A stretch of 43,495 nucleotides of DNA from Bacteroidota bacterium (GTDB lineage Bacteria; Bacteroidota; Ignavibacteria; Kapaibacteriales; UBA2268): the NCBI GenBank assembly GCA_009777815.1, contig WRLB01000005.1:1-43495 (forward strand), written 5' to 3'. Of this stretch, positions 19,067 to 26,885 are shown one piece after another (the first letter of the stretch is position 1; the number at the start of each line of letters is the position of its first letter). The notes under the pieces are model-generated. The model saw only the letters and a list, made by a program, of their open reading frames with translations, ran no database searches and had not been told where the DNA came from. Position numbers and translations under genes: made by a program.

Positions 19067-19140
19067 AAGATTTGCGTGTTTTTTGAATAAAATTTCTGCT
19101 ATTCCTCTAAATTTTAGGGAAATTAGTAACGTTTTAACTC

Positions 19141-19310
19141 TATTAGAGTTATTTTTAGTCTATTAGAGTTAATTTTAGAGTATTAGAGTTAATTTTAGAG
19201 TATTAGAGTTAATTTTAGAGTATTAGAGTTAATTTTAGAGTAATAGAGTTATTTTTAGTCTATTAGAGTTAATTTAAGAGTATTAGAGTTAATTTTAGAG
19301 TATTTTAGTT
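19141..19310. repeat. 20-bp tandem repeat array (TATTAGAGTTAATTTTAGAG)
   Basis: Eight exact-length 20-bp units from 19141 to 19300, with a variant TTATTTTTAGTC in units 1 and 6, then a decayed end. It fills the gap between the convergent sigma-54 regulator and folK genes and reaches the folK stop codon at 19305. There are no unique spacers, so it is not a CRISPR array. Confidence 0.95.
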
Positions 19311-19790
19311 TTTAACTAACTTTACCGCCGAAGTATCAGGACATTCAATTAGTAATTGTGAAATTGTTTTGCTGAAAATAGGATGTATAGTATCGGGAGC
19401 AATACTATTTAGCGGGATAAGAACAAAGTTTCGCAAGTGCATATATTGGTGCGGAATTGTCAGGTCAGCAGTATCCAATATCATATCAGAATACATTAAA
19501 ATATCAATATCAATTGTTCTTTCCGCCCATTTTGTAGTTTGCTTTCTACCTAAATTTGCTTCTATTTTCTTGCAAGCAATTAAAAGATTATGCGGCGACA
19601 AATCTGTATCAGCAATAAGAACTATATTCAAAAACCAATTTTGATTTTTATAGCCAAAGGGTTCTGTTTCGTAAAAGTTAGAGACATTTAGCATAGTGAT
19701 ATTATAATTATTGTGCAGCAGATAAATTGCGTTTTCTATATTTTTCTTTTTATTTCCGATATTTGAGCCGATAGATAGTATAGTTTGCAT
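19305..19790 (-). CDS. folK: 2-amino-4-hydroxy-6-hydroxymethyldihydropteridine pyrophosphokinase
   Basis: A 161-residue HPPK, the normal single-domain length. It transfers pyrophosphate from ATP to 6-hydroxymethyl-dihydropterin in folate synthesis. Signatures are SIGSNIGNKKKNIENAI at the N-terminus, NFYETEPFGYKNQNWFLN, and RTIDIDILMYSD containing the metal-binding aspartates, then IPHQYMHLRNFVLIPL. The start lies 6 bp after the methyltransferase stop, so the two are probably co-transcribed. The C-terminus ends at the edge of a 20-bp repeat array. Confidence 0.95.
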   Translation of the reverse strand: MQTILSIGSNIGNKKKNIENAIYLLHNNYNITMLNVSNFYETEPFGYKNQNWFLNIVLIADTDLSPHNLLIACKKIEANLGRKQTTKWAERTIDIDILMYSDMILDTADLTIPHQYMHLRNFVLIPLNSIAPDTIHPIFSKTISQLLIECPDTSAVKLVKN

Positions 19791-19796
19791 AAAAAA

Positions 19797-21035
19797 TTAC
19801 TCTCCGAAAATTATTTTATCTTTAAGCATTTCTTCGCGAACTTTTATTTTCATTCGTAGATATTCCATTGGTCTTACACCTTTAATTTTATTGCAGGAAC
19901 TACATAAAAGTTGATAGTTTTCGTAATAATCACCGCCGCCTTTTGACTTCGGAATAATGTGGTCAATCTCTAAATTCCAAATATCAAATCCTTTGCCGCA
20001 AGCATTACACAATCCTTTCTGCTCTTTATACAAACGTTCTTTAACTGATTGCGAAGGTGCTTCAAACGTTATATCTGTTCGCTCTGGAATAAGTTTAGTG
20101 TTTATAAAATCTTTAAACATTCCTGTCTCATCACTCAATCTATCTACTAAAAGATGTGCCGATGGTTCTATATCAATTCCTATCCATTTTCTGCCGAGTT
20201 GGTGGGCTGCTACGCAAGTCGTAGCACAACCACAAAAAGGATCCATAACTATATCACCTTTATTAGAAGACGCAGTAATAATTCTTTTTAATAAATCTAA
20301 TGGCTTTTGAGTTCTATAACTAGTTGCTTCCTGATAAGTTACATTTACAATAGGAATATTCCAATAATCAGGTGCTAATTTACCTTCTTCTTTCATATAT
20401 GTTATTGTAACTCTACCGCTTTTTAATTTATTTATTTTATATCTCTTGCCATCTTCATCAATTTTATTAAATCTTTTTATAGTATTTTCTTTAAAAGGCA
20501 CATAATATGGATTTAACAAATAGTTTTTAGTTTTTGTATAAAATAAAATTATATCGTGTTTTTTTTGCCAAGTAGTTTTTGAATCCGTTCCGCCTGTATA
20601 ACACCACACTATTTCATTTCTAAAATTACTTTTTCCAAATACTTCATCTAATAGTATTTTCAGGTAATGGCTTGCTGTTGGGTCGCAATGTAAATAGATG
20701 CTTCCCGTATCTTTTAATACTCTATGCATCTGTATAATTCGCTGTGCCATATAAGTTAAATACGCCATCATCGGCTTGCTATGAATAGCACCAACATTTG
20801 CTATATATTTCGCTAATACAGGATATTTATCTGCTAATGTATCAAGATATGCTTCATTTACATCTTTCCAAGTCCACATATCTTTGAAACTTGTTCCTGC
20901 TGCCTTGCTCCCTATCGGAGCAGAATATATTTTGTTAGTATTAAAAGGTGGATCCAAATAAATTAAATCTACTAAATTACTATTCAAGCCATTCAGTATA
21001 AATAAATTATCATTTGTGTAAAGTGTATTGGTCAT
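19797..21035 (-). CDS. DNA methyltransferase fused to a C-terminal HNH endonuclease
   Basis: A 412-residue protein. DPPF (D28-F31) precedes DPFCGCATTCVAA (about residue 264), the beta-class order of amino-methyltransferases, probably N6-adenine. The central 150 residues would hold target recognition. Residues about 335-395 form an HNH nuclease domain: CNACGKGF, LEIDHIIPKSKGGG, N-x-QLLCSSCNKIKG, with two CxxC zinc pairs. One polypeptide may therefore both modify and cut or nick DNA. No separate restriction enzyme is next to it. It sits 36 bp downstream of the PIN toxin gene and 6 bp before folK. A decayed copy of its first 30 codons lies at 21773-21874. Confidence 0.88.
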   Translation of the reverse strand: MTNTLYTNDNLFILNGLNSNLVDLIYLDPPFNTNKIYSAPIGSKAAGTSFKDMWTWKDVNEAYLDTLADKYPVLAKYIANVGAIHSKPMMAYLTYMAQRIIQMHRVLKDTGSIYLHCDPTASHYLKILLDEVFGKSNFRNEIVWCYTGGTDSKTTWQKKHDIILFYTKTKNYLLNPYYVPFKENTIKRFNKIDEDGKRYKINKLKSGRVTITYMKEEGKLAPDYWNIPIVNVTYQEATSYRTQKPLDLLKRIITASSNKGDIVMDPFCGCATTCVAAHQLGRKWIGIDIEPSAHLLVDRLSDETGMFKDFINTKLIPERTDITFEAPSQSVKERLYKEQKGLCNACGKGFDIWNLEIDHIIPKSKGGGDYYENYQLLCSSCNKIKGVRPMEYLRMKIKVREEMLKDKIIFGE

Positions 21036-21071
21036 ATAAATGTTTTCATTTAATATTTTTTAGTAAAATTT

Positions 21072-21470
21072 TCAATCAAACCAATTTACTAAATTTAGGT
21101 TTTTTATGTTTTCATAATGCTTTATATTGTTTGACACTAACTTACCTTTATTATTCATTACTATTGCTGCTATTAAAATATCCGCATCACCTATTATTTT
21201 ACCTTGTTTTCTTAAATCAGCATAAATATTTGCTGCTAATTCAATAACATTGTTATCTATTGTAAATACAAGCACATTTTCTACAAAATCTTTAAATAAT
21301 TTTTCTTTATTATTATTATTTTTCCACCTTAAACCCTTTAAAATTTCATAAACATTTATAATTGTTGTAGCAATATTTTCATCATTGTCAATTGCTTCTA
21401 ATAGTTTTTCTTTAATTTCTATGCTACCATTAAAATAATAAGAAATAATATTTGTATCAAGGAATATCAT
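21072..21470 (-). CDS. PIN-domain toxin (VapC type)
   Basis: A 132-residue ribonuclease-type toxin. Acidic residues D5 (FLDTN), E42 (VYEILKG), D95 and D97 (GDADILIAA) form the PIN metal site, so it looks catalytically complete. VapC-like toxins cleave tRNA or rRNA. Its start abuts the stop of the upstream antitoxin gene with no gap. Both are bracketed by two copies of the methyltransferase 5' end. Confidence 0.88.
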   Translation of the reverse strand: MIFLDTNIISYYFNGSIEIKEKLLEAIDNDENIATTIINVYEILKGLRWKNNNNKEKLFKDFVENVLVFTIDNNVIELAANIYADLRKQGKIIGDADILIAAIVMNNKGKLVSNNIKHYENIKNLNLVNWFD

Positions 21471-21698
21471 CTATCTCCTATTTGCAAAAAAGTTAACACG
21501 AGCATTAACAATTTCGTTTATATTTTCTACATCTTCATTGTTCCACACTCCGAAATGTTTTAGTATTTTTTGTTTTTTAATACCTTTATTATCAATAGGT
21601 TTAGTAAATATTATAATTACTTCGTATTTTTCTTTGATGGGAATTGGTTCTTCTAATTTAAAGTTATTTCCATCATAAATTGCTTTAATTTCATACAT
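21471..21698 (-). CDS. Putative antitoxin paired with the PIN toxin
   Basis: A 75-residue protein beginning MYEIKAIYDGNNFKLEEPIPIKEKYEVIIIF, which resembles the short beta-barrel antitoxins of the AF2212/DUF104 type that accompany PIN toxins. The C-terminal half (GIKKQKILKHFGVWNNEDVENINEIVNARVNFF) would form the toxin-binding helix. An AAAGGTG stretch about 8 bp upstream is one of the few Shine-Dalgarno-like sequences in the window. It is directly adjacent to the toxin gene. Confidence 0.7.
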   Translation of the reverse strand: MYEIKAIYDGNNFKLEEPIPIKEKYEVIIIFTKPIDNKGIKKQKILKHFGVWNNEDVENINEIVNARVNFFANRR

Positions 21699-21772
21699 AA
21701 TTTCACCTTTTACATTTGTTATTAGTAATATAATAAAAATTTAGTTAAAAATATAATTTTATTTCTATATTT

Positions 21773-21874
21773 CTACTTATTAAATGGCGGATCCAAATAA
21801 ATTAAATCTACTAAATTACTATTCAAGCCATTTAATATAAATAAATTATCGTTCTTATAAAGCGTATTGGTCAT
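21773..21874 (-). pseudogene. Remnant of a methyltransferase 5' end (33 codons)
   Basis: MTNTLYKNDNLFILNGLN... to DPPFNK and a stop. Over the first 93 bp it differs from the start of the intact methyltransferase gene (21035 downward) at nine positions, and only codon 7 changes the residue. The match ends exactly after DPPFN. A TATATTTG box precedes it. It marks the far side of the PIN toxin pair. Confidence 0.9.
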
Positions 21875-21885
21875 ATAAAAAACTA

Positions 21886-21893
21886 CAAATATA
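21886..21893 (-). promoter_or_regulatory. Putative -7 promoter box TATATTTG
   Basis: A minus-strand match 11 bp before the ATG of the methyltransferase remnant, probably the original promoter of that locus. It could still drive the downstream toxin-antitoxin, methyltransferase and folK run. Confidence 0.5.
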
Positions 21894-21926
21894 ATGTTAT
21901 TTTTTATAAATAAAACAACGCTGTCA

Positions 21927-21965
21927 TACTTAAACTTATTTCAGCATAACAAGAATACAGAATGT
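21927..21965. repeat. Dispersed intergenic repeat fragment
   Basis: CTGTCATACTTAAACTTATTTCAGCATAAC is a short diverged copy of the window-wide repeat family. Confidence 0.5.
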
Positions 21966-21977
21966 TTTATCTTTATA

Positions 21978-23762
21978 TTATAATTCTCGCTTTTTCAAAT
22001 CTTTTTTAGCAAGGGCAACGACTATTCGCAATAAAGCAAAGTTGATAGGAACATTTAATTTAGATTGTATGTCGTGCAAAAAATATGCTTTCTTTTTTTC
22101 TAATATATCTTTTATTTTGTTATATGTTTCGCTATTTATGTAATATGTGTGATTTGTAACTATATCTTTTTCTATTGCTTCTTGTATTATTTGTCCTATT
22201 TTGCCGTTATTTGTATTTAATTTTTTTGCAATTGCAACAATATCGTAGCCCTCTTTAAACATATTTTCTATTTTATAAACCATTTTTTTTAATAGTTCTG
22301 TCTCATCAATTATGGGAGTATCTTTTGTTTTGGAAGTTATGCTTGTTTTAGTATATTTTTCTTCTATTTGTGCGGGTTCTACATATTCTTCTACATTGTA
22401 ATCTTGGTAATAACTATAATATTTTTTTTCTTTTAATAATGGCTTTATATCTTTTTTTAACAAGTTTATACCTGTTTGTGTTATAGATATTATTGGGTAT
22501 TGTCCTACACTTTTTTCTAAATATTTTAAAGCAATATATTTATCTATTTCAAAAGATATTTCTACTTTTGATAACTTTTTTAATTTACCAAAATACTTAC
22601 CTTTTTGCAAATCATATTTAACTTGCATTTCAGATTTAGAACCTTTAAGGTATTCTGAAATTGTAGTTCTACCAAACCTACCATTCAATTCTGCTACAGC
22701 AGATAATATTGCATCTCTTAAAGCAATATCAATATTATTTTCCTCCGTGCAACTGCTACACTTTTTGCATTCAACATTATACGATTTATCAGAAAAATAA
22801 TCTAATATAAAGTTCCGTTTGCACTGATGTGTTGTAGCATATTCTATCATTGTTTCAAATTTTCTATATGCTAATGCTTTTCGCATTTCATTTTTCTTGA
22901 AGTCAATATTAAGGTCTTTAAAAGGGACTTTCGGCTTCATTCTTTTTATAGAATTAGGCAAAATTTCATCTTGGAATTCTATAATATTTTGGCGAACAAG
23001 TATTTCTAATCCTTTTTTGAAATTATCAGGTTTTATTAAATATTTTGTTCTAATTGGTTCTATATTTATGTCTTCAAAATAGGAAATTGGAACTTCTGCA
23101 AATGACCTAATAAGTGCATCTAATACGGAACTTGCTTTTGCATTTAGTGAAGGAATAAGTTTTTCTAAATCTTCTTTTTTATAATTGAATCTAATTTTTG
23201 GATATTGCTGTGGTGCTACTCTATCAATAATTCCGAGTATATTTAGTTGCTTTAATATATAAGATATTTTGTTTGAAGTAACATTAGTTGTAGCAATAAA
23301 TTGCTCATTTGAATAAACAAAAATATCATCTTTAAACGAATAAATATGGTCATAAATTCGTTCATATTCTTCTGCTGTTGGATAAGAGTTTTCTATAAAA
23401 AACTCTTGAATTTTCTTGTCTGCAAAATTCCACAGCAAATAACAATTTGCATCTTGTCCGTCTCTTCCTGCTCTTCCTGCTTCTTGATAATAAGATTCTA
23501 TGCTACTTGTCAGCGAAATATGAATAACATTTCTAACATTTGGTTTATCAATTCCCATTCCGAAGGCGTTGGTGGCGACTATAACATTGCATTCGTCATT
23601 CATAAATTTATCTTGATTTTCTTTTCTTGTGGGAGCATCCAATCCTGCATGATAGTAGGTTGCATTTATACCATTTTCGGTCAAAAAATTATAATATTCT
23701 TCGGTTTTTTTTCTTGTGGGAGCATAAATTATTGTAGAACCATTGCTTTGTTTTTCATTCAT
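21978..23762 (-). CDS. RecQ-family helicase lacking the N-terminal ATP-binding domain
   Basis: A 594-residue frame that begins inside a RecQ helicase. STIIYAPTRKKTEEYYNFL, TYYHAGL, VIVATNAFGMGID and YYQEAGRAGRDG (about residues 92-101) are motifs IV-VI of RecA-like domain 2. Then comes the RecQ zinc site (CKRNFILDYF...CKKCSSC), a winged helix, and a long C-terminal tail ending in a helix-turn-helix-like segment (GYDIVAIAKKLNTNNGKIG). Domain 1 with Walker A and DEAH, about 200 residues, is missing. An in-frame TAA four codons upstream closes the frame. As encoded it cannot bind ATP normally, so it is either a decayed gene or a non-helicase derivative. Confidence 0.82.
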   Translation of the reverse strand: MNEKQSNGSTIIYAPTRKKTEEYYNFLTENGINATYYHAGLDAPTRKENQDKFMNDECNVIVATNAFGMGIDKPNVRNVIHISLTSSIESYYQEAGRAGRDGQDANCYLLWNFADKKIQEFFIENSYPTAEEYERIYDHIYSFKDDIFVYSNEQFIATTNVTSNKISYILKQLNILGIIDRVAPQQYPKIRFNYKKEDLEKLIPSLNAKASSVLDALIRSFAEVPISYFEDINIEPIRTKYLIKPDNFKKGLEILVRQNIIEFQDEILPNSIKRMKPKVPFKDLNIDFKKNEMRKALAYRKFETMIEYATTHQCKRNFILDYFSDKSYNVECKKCSSCTEENNIDIALRDAILSAVAELNGRFGRTTISEYLKGSKSEMQVKYDLQKGKYFGKLKKLSKVEISFEIDKYIALKYLEKSVGQYPIISITQTGINLLKKDIKPLLKEKKYYSYYQDYNVEEYVEPAQIEEKYTKTSITSKTKDTPIIDETELLKKMVYKIENMFKEGYDIVAIAKKLNTNNGKIGQIIQEAIEKDIVTNHTYYINSETYNKIKDILEKKKAYFLHDIQSKLNVPINFALLRIVVALAKKDLKKREL

Positions 23763-23823
23763 TTTATAGCATTATTTTTGTAAATATAGCATTTTTTATA
23801 TATATTTTGCATCTAATTATATC

Positions 23824-24077
23824 TGTCATTCCGAATTTATTTCGGAATCCCCACAAAATTAACACGGGGGCTTGCCCCCGTGTTAATTAACCCCCTGCCC
23901 CTCCACGGGCGGGGAACAGTTCCACTCCTGTGGAGTGGTGCTTGCTTTAGCAAGCGGGGTGGTTCTTTTGTCATTCCGAACTCGTTTCGGAATCCCATCA
24001 TTTTTATCAGGAAATGCTGAAAAGAGTTCAGCATAACGACTATATTTTGCACGGGGGCTTGCCCCCGTGTTTTTTTT
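23824..24077. repeat. Composite cluster of dispersed repeats
   Basis: Contains two TCATTCCGAA...TTCGGAATCCC units (23825 and 23970), two CACGGGGGCTTGCCCCCGTG hairpins (23861 and 24050), a CCACTCCTGTGGAGTGG hairpin, a GCTTGCTTTAGCAAGC hairpin and GGAAATGCTGAAAAGAGTTCAGCATAAC. It overlaps the last 65 codons of ribF. Confidence 0.85.
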
Positions 24078-25049
24078 AATGTTACCTGTTTTTTCTTTAA
24101 TCAGCAAATTGCATAAATGGATATCTTTTGATATTTGTTCTGCAAGTTCGTTAGTGTTATTAAATTTTTGTTCTGCTCTTATATATTTTAAGAAAGAAAT
24201 TCTTACTTCTACATCATAAATATCTTCGCTGAAATCAAATATATGAACTTCTAAATGCTGTTCAGTATTATCAAAGTTTTCTATTGTAGGTCTTGTTCCG
24301 ATATTTGCTATTCCCCAATATTTTTTTTCATTAATAATGTTGCATAATTCTATTTGAACTAAATATACACCATTTTTTGGAACTATTTTATTTATCGGAA
24401 TCATTATATTTGCTGTAGGAAATCCTAATTTTCGTCCTATTTTATTGCCTGAAATTACTTTACTTATAAAAAAGTAATTATAACTTAAAAAATTGTTTAT
24501 ATATTCTATATTTTCAGTAGTTAGAAGTTTTTTTATCAAAGTAGTTGATACAATATTGTCGTTTTTTGTATGATGTGAAACTTTTATAATGTTAAATTTG
24601 TTATTATATTTTTCTTTTAAGAAATCTATGTTGCCTTTTCTATTATGTCCAAAAGTATGATTTTCGCCCATAACATAAACTTTAAATCCTATTTTATCTA
24701 ATAACAATTCCAAAAAAGCATAAGGACTTAATTTGCTAAACTCTTCGTTAAATTTTATTATTAAAAGTTCGTCAATGTTTTTTTTTGCTAATATATCTAT
24801 TTTTTCTTTGGTAGTAGTCAATATAGACGGCGGGCAATAATTAGTTTTAGTGGCACCAACATTATTGAAAAAAGTTTTCGGCAGTGGATCAAAAGTTACT
24901 ATTAATGTTTTTAGTGAATTAATTTTTGCTTGTGTAAATAACACATCAATCAGTTTTTGGTGACCAAGGTGTATCCCATCAAATCCCCCAACAGCAATTG
25001 CTCTATTTACATTAAAATCTACTTCATTTATATAGTGATATATTGTCAT
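23883..25049 (-). CDS. ribF: Bifunctional riboflavin kinase/FAD synthetase with a repeat-derived tail
   Basis: A 388-residue protein. Residues 1-180 are the FMN adenylyltransferase domain (VGGFDGIHLGHQKLI, TFDPLPKTFF, GENHTFGHNRKGN). Residues about 185-315 are the riboflavin kinase domain (GRKLGFPTANI, NGVYLV, NIGTRPTI, EVHIFDFSEDIYD, FLKYIRAEQKF). It makes FMN from riboflavin and then FAD. RibF usually ends near residue 310-320. Here the frame continues for about 64 more residues (TGASPR..., GIPKRVRND, SPPVEGQGVN) encoded entirely by the intergenic repeat cluster. The ancestral stop was evidently lost when the repeat arrived. Function is probably unaffected. Confidence 0.93.
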   Translation of the reverse strand: MTIYHYINEVDFNVNRAIAVGGFDGIHLGHQKLIDVLFTQAKINSLKTLIVTFDPLPKTFFNNVGATKTNYCPPSILTTTKEKIDILAKKNIDELLIIKFNEEFSKLSPYAFLELLLDKIGFKVYVMGENHTFGHNRKGNIDFLKEKYNNKFNIIKVSHHTKNDNIVSTTLIKKLLTTENIEYINNFLSYNYFFISKVISGNKIGRKLGFPTANIMIPINKIVPKNGVYLVQIELCNIINEKKYWGIANIGTRPTIENFDNTEQHLEVHIFDFSEDIYDVEVRISFLKYIRAEQKFNNTNELAEQISKDIHLCNLLIKEKTGNIKKNTGASPRAKYSRYAELFSAFPDKNDGIPKRVRNDKRTTPLAKASTTPQEWNCSPPVEGQGVN

Positions 25050-25236
25050 ACTTTTGTTTTAGAGAGTATTAAACACAGAATTGTCTATACAAAATAATAA
25101 TAAATTGTAAAATAGTTATACTTTAAACACCTATAAAAGTAAGAATCCGCGTATTTTGTTATGCATCGCTTGACGTAGCATCCTCTAATTATAAACGTTA
25201 GAATGCATAAAAATACTTAAAAAAATAAAAAAATCT
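25050..25236. other. Intergenic region between divergent ribF and rhodanese genes
   Basis: No gene, repeat-family copy or convincing hairpin seen. Confidence 0.4.
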
Positions 25237-25244
25237 TATTTTTG
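25237..25244 (+). promoter_or_regulatory. Putative -7 promoter box TATTTTTG
   Basis: A TAnnTTTG match 52 bp upstream of the rhodanese-like gene. Confidence 0.45.
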
Positions 25245-25296
25245 TATTTAAAATTTTGTAACAATTATTGATAATAGTTTTATTACTATAAAAAAA

Positions 25297-25968
25297 ATGA
25301 AATATTTAAACAAAAATGACATTAAGTCAGCAATAATTATTGTTGTAGTTTCGGTGATAATAGCACTGCTATATAATATTTTACGTGGTGACGGATGTAG
25401 CGGTAAGATTCCTTTTTTCAAAGCATCAAAAGAAAATTTGATTATCAGTGATGACGAACTTTTTGGAAATAATGCTATGCCAGAAAATACAGAACTACAA
25501 ATTCAAATTAAAGATACTTTAACCCCCACAATAGATACCACTTCTATAGAAATAGTAAATAATACAGACACTACAAAACCTGATATTTATACGCTTAATG
25601 AAGATAAATTGGACTATGAGTCGCTATTTAGCGAAGCAAAGAAATCAAGTAGTGCAGATTACGGCATTATAACAAAAGAGCAAATGAAAAAAATTGTAGC
25701 AGACAATTCTGACAATTTTATAATAATAGATGCACGGCGTCCCGAAGATTATAAAGAATCTCGTATTGGCAGTGCTATAAATATTTTCCCGTATGACGAT
25801 GATAATATCGTTTTTGAAAAAATTCAAGCACTTCCGATGTCTAAAACTATGATAGTTTATTGTGATGGTGGTGATTGTGATTCTAGCCATAAATTAGGAA
25901 ATTTGCTCAATTTATTAGCATATAAGTTCTTTATATATGAAGGTGGTTGGGAAGAATGGAATAAATAG
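25297..25968 (+). CDS. Membrane-anchored rhodanese-like protein
   Basis: A 223-residue protein with a single N-terminal membrane helix (about residues 11-29, AIIIVVVSVIIALLYNIL) and an acidic linker to about 120. The C-terminal rhodanese domain has FIIIDARRPEDYKESRIGSAINI and VYCDGGDCDSS, then YKFFIYEGGWEEWNK. The candidate active-site Cys is C189, with a second Cys at 194 in the same loop. The CDGGDC loop with a following EGGWEEW is typical of a membrane-associated subgroup rather than of thiosulfate sulfurtransferases. The domain should face the periplasm. The sulfur acceptor is unknown. Confidence 0.82.
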   Translation: MKYLNKNDIKSAIIIVVVSVIIALLYNILRGDGCSGKIPFFKASKENLIISDDELFGNNAMPENTELQIQIKDTLTPTIDTTSIEIVNNTDTTKPDIYTLNEDKLDYESLFSEAKKSSSADYGIITKEQMKKIVADNSDNFIIIDARRPEDYKESRIGSAINIFPYDDDNIVFEKIQALPMSKTMIVYCDGGDCDSSHKLGNLLNLLAYKFFIYEGGWEEWNK

Positions 25969-26077
25969 ATGATAGATGCTTACAAAAATAAAATTTTAAA
26001 CACATTTAAAGATTAAATAAAAAAATGCTGAAAAATAGTTTGGTTAAATTTGAAATAATAAAGTATAATATAAAATT

Positions 26078-26551
26078 ATGGCAAAGAAAACTTTTAATGA
26101 AAAATTAATGAATCCACAAGAACCCGAAATAATAGATATGTCAAATAAAAAGAACTTTGTGGAAAAATATGGTGGAAACAAAATGCTAATTGCTACTCCT
26201 ATGCAATATAACAATGTTATGAAAAGCATTCCTGAAGAAAAAGTTATAACTTCTGACATTATTAGAAATTATCTTGCAGAAAATCATAATGCGGATTATA
26301 CTTGCCATCTAACTGCAGGAATTTTTATCAATATCGTAGCAAAAGCATCAAAAGAAAGAGAAGAAACAGGAGAAGGCAATTTAGTTCCTTATTGGCGAAC
26401 ACTGAAACAAAATGGCGAACTTAATGAAAAATATCCTGATGGAGTTGACGGACAGAAGCAATTATTAGAAAAAGAAAAACATATAATAATACAAAAAGGA
26501 AAGCGTTTTTTTGTAAAAGATTATAAAGAAAAACTTGCTCATTTGGGCTGA
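26078..26551 (+). CDS. Alkyltransferase-like (MGMT-family) winged-helix protein
   Basis: A 157-residue protein. The stretch from KMLIATPMQYNNVMKSIPEEKVITSDIIRNYLA through ADYTCHLTAGIFINIVAKAS to YWRTLKQNGELNEKYPDG matches a compact family annotated as MGMT-family or methylated-DNA-cysteine methyltransferase-like. It lacks the standard PCHR active-site motif. A Cys is present in TCHLTAG, but whether it accepts alkyl groups is unknown. It may instead bind damaged DNA as alkyltransferase-like proteins do. It lies directly before the MntA/HepT pair. Confidence 0.6.
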   Translation: MAKKTFNEKLMNPQEPEIIDMSNKKNFVEKYGGNKMLIATPMQYNNVMKSIPEEKVITSDIIRNYLAENHNADYTCHLTAGIFINIVAKASKEREETGEGNLVPYWRTLKQNGELNEKYPDGVDGQKQLLEKEKHIIIQKGKRFFVKDYKEKLAHLG

Positions 26552-26583
26552 TTAATGGAGGCATATACCAAGAATTAGAAAAT

Positions 26584-26868
26584 ATGAATATAGACACAAT
26601 TGATGCTTTGAAAAAAGTAATAAAAAATGAAAAACTGCTTGAAAAATATAATTTAGAAAAAATAGGTGTATTTGGCTCGTTTGCTCGAGGTGAAAACGCA
26701 AATGATATAGATTTATATATTGATTCGGATAATTGTAATTTAAAAAAAATGCTTAACTTAAAAAATGATATTGAAAAAATAAGTAACAAGAAAATAGACA
26801 TTATGCTGAAAAAATATGCCAATCCAATAATTTTATACTATGCTTTAAAAGATATGATATATGATTAA
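26584..26868 (+). CDS. MntA-type minimal nucleotidyltransferase (antitoxin)
   Basis: A 94-residue protein with GVFGSFARGENANDIDLYID. G31-S32 and D41/D43 form the nucleotidyltransferase GS...DxD metal site, with a loop about two residues shorter than the common form. In HepT-MntA systems this enzyme AMPylates the HEPN toxin and so neutralises it. It is followed directly by the HEPN gene. It has no substrate-binding C-terminal domain, as usual for the family. Confidence 0.85.
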   Translation: MNIDTIDALKKVIKNEKLLEKYNLEKIGVFGSFARGENANDIDLYIDSDNCNLKKMLNLKNDIEKISNKKIDIMLKKYANPIILYYALKDMIYD

Positions 26869-26885
26869 CTAATGAAAAAAAAGAT

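Noticed and set aside
19141-19310. Possible CRISPR array
   Set aside because: Units are directly adjacent 20-bp copies with no unique spacers, and no cas genes are in the window. The same applies to 9441-9888.
23837-24052. A 71-codon minus-strand frame containing MLNSFQHFL and GFRNEFGMTK
   Set aside because: This is the translation of the dispersed repeat itself, a kind of spurious ORF often annotated in Bacteroidota, and it overlaps the end of ribF in another frame.
25050-25296. FMN riboswitch upstream of ribF
   Set aside because: The upstream region is A/T-rich and lacks the conserved RFN-element blocks.
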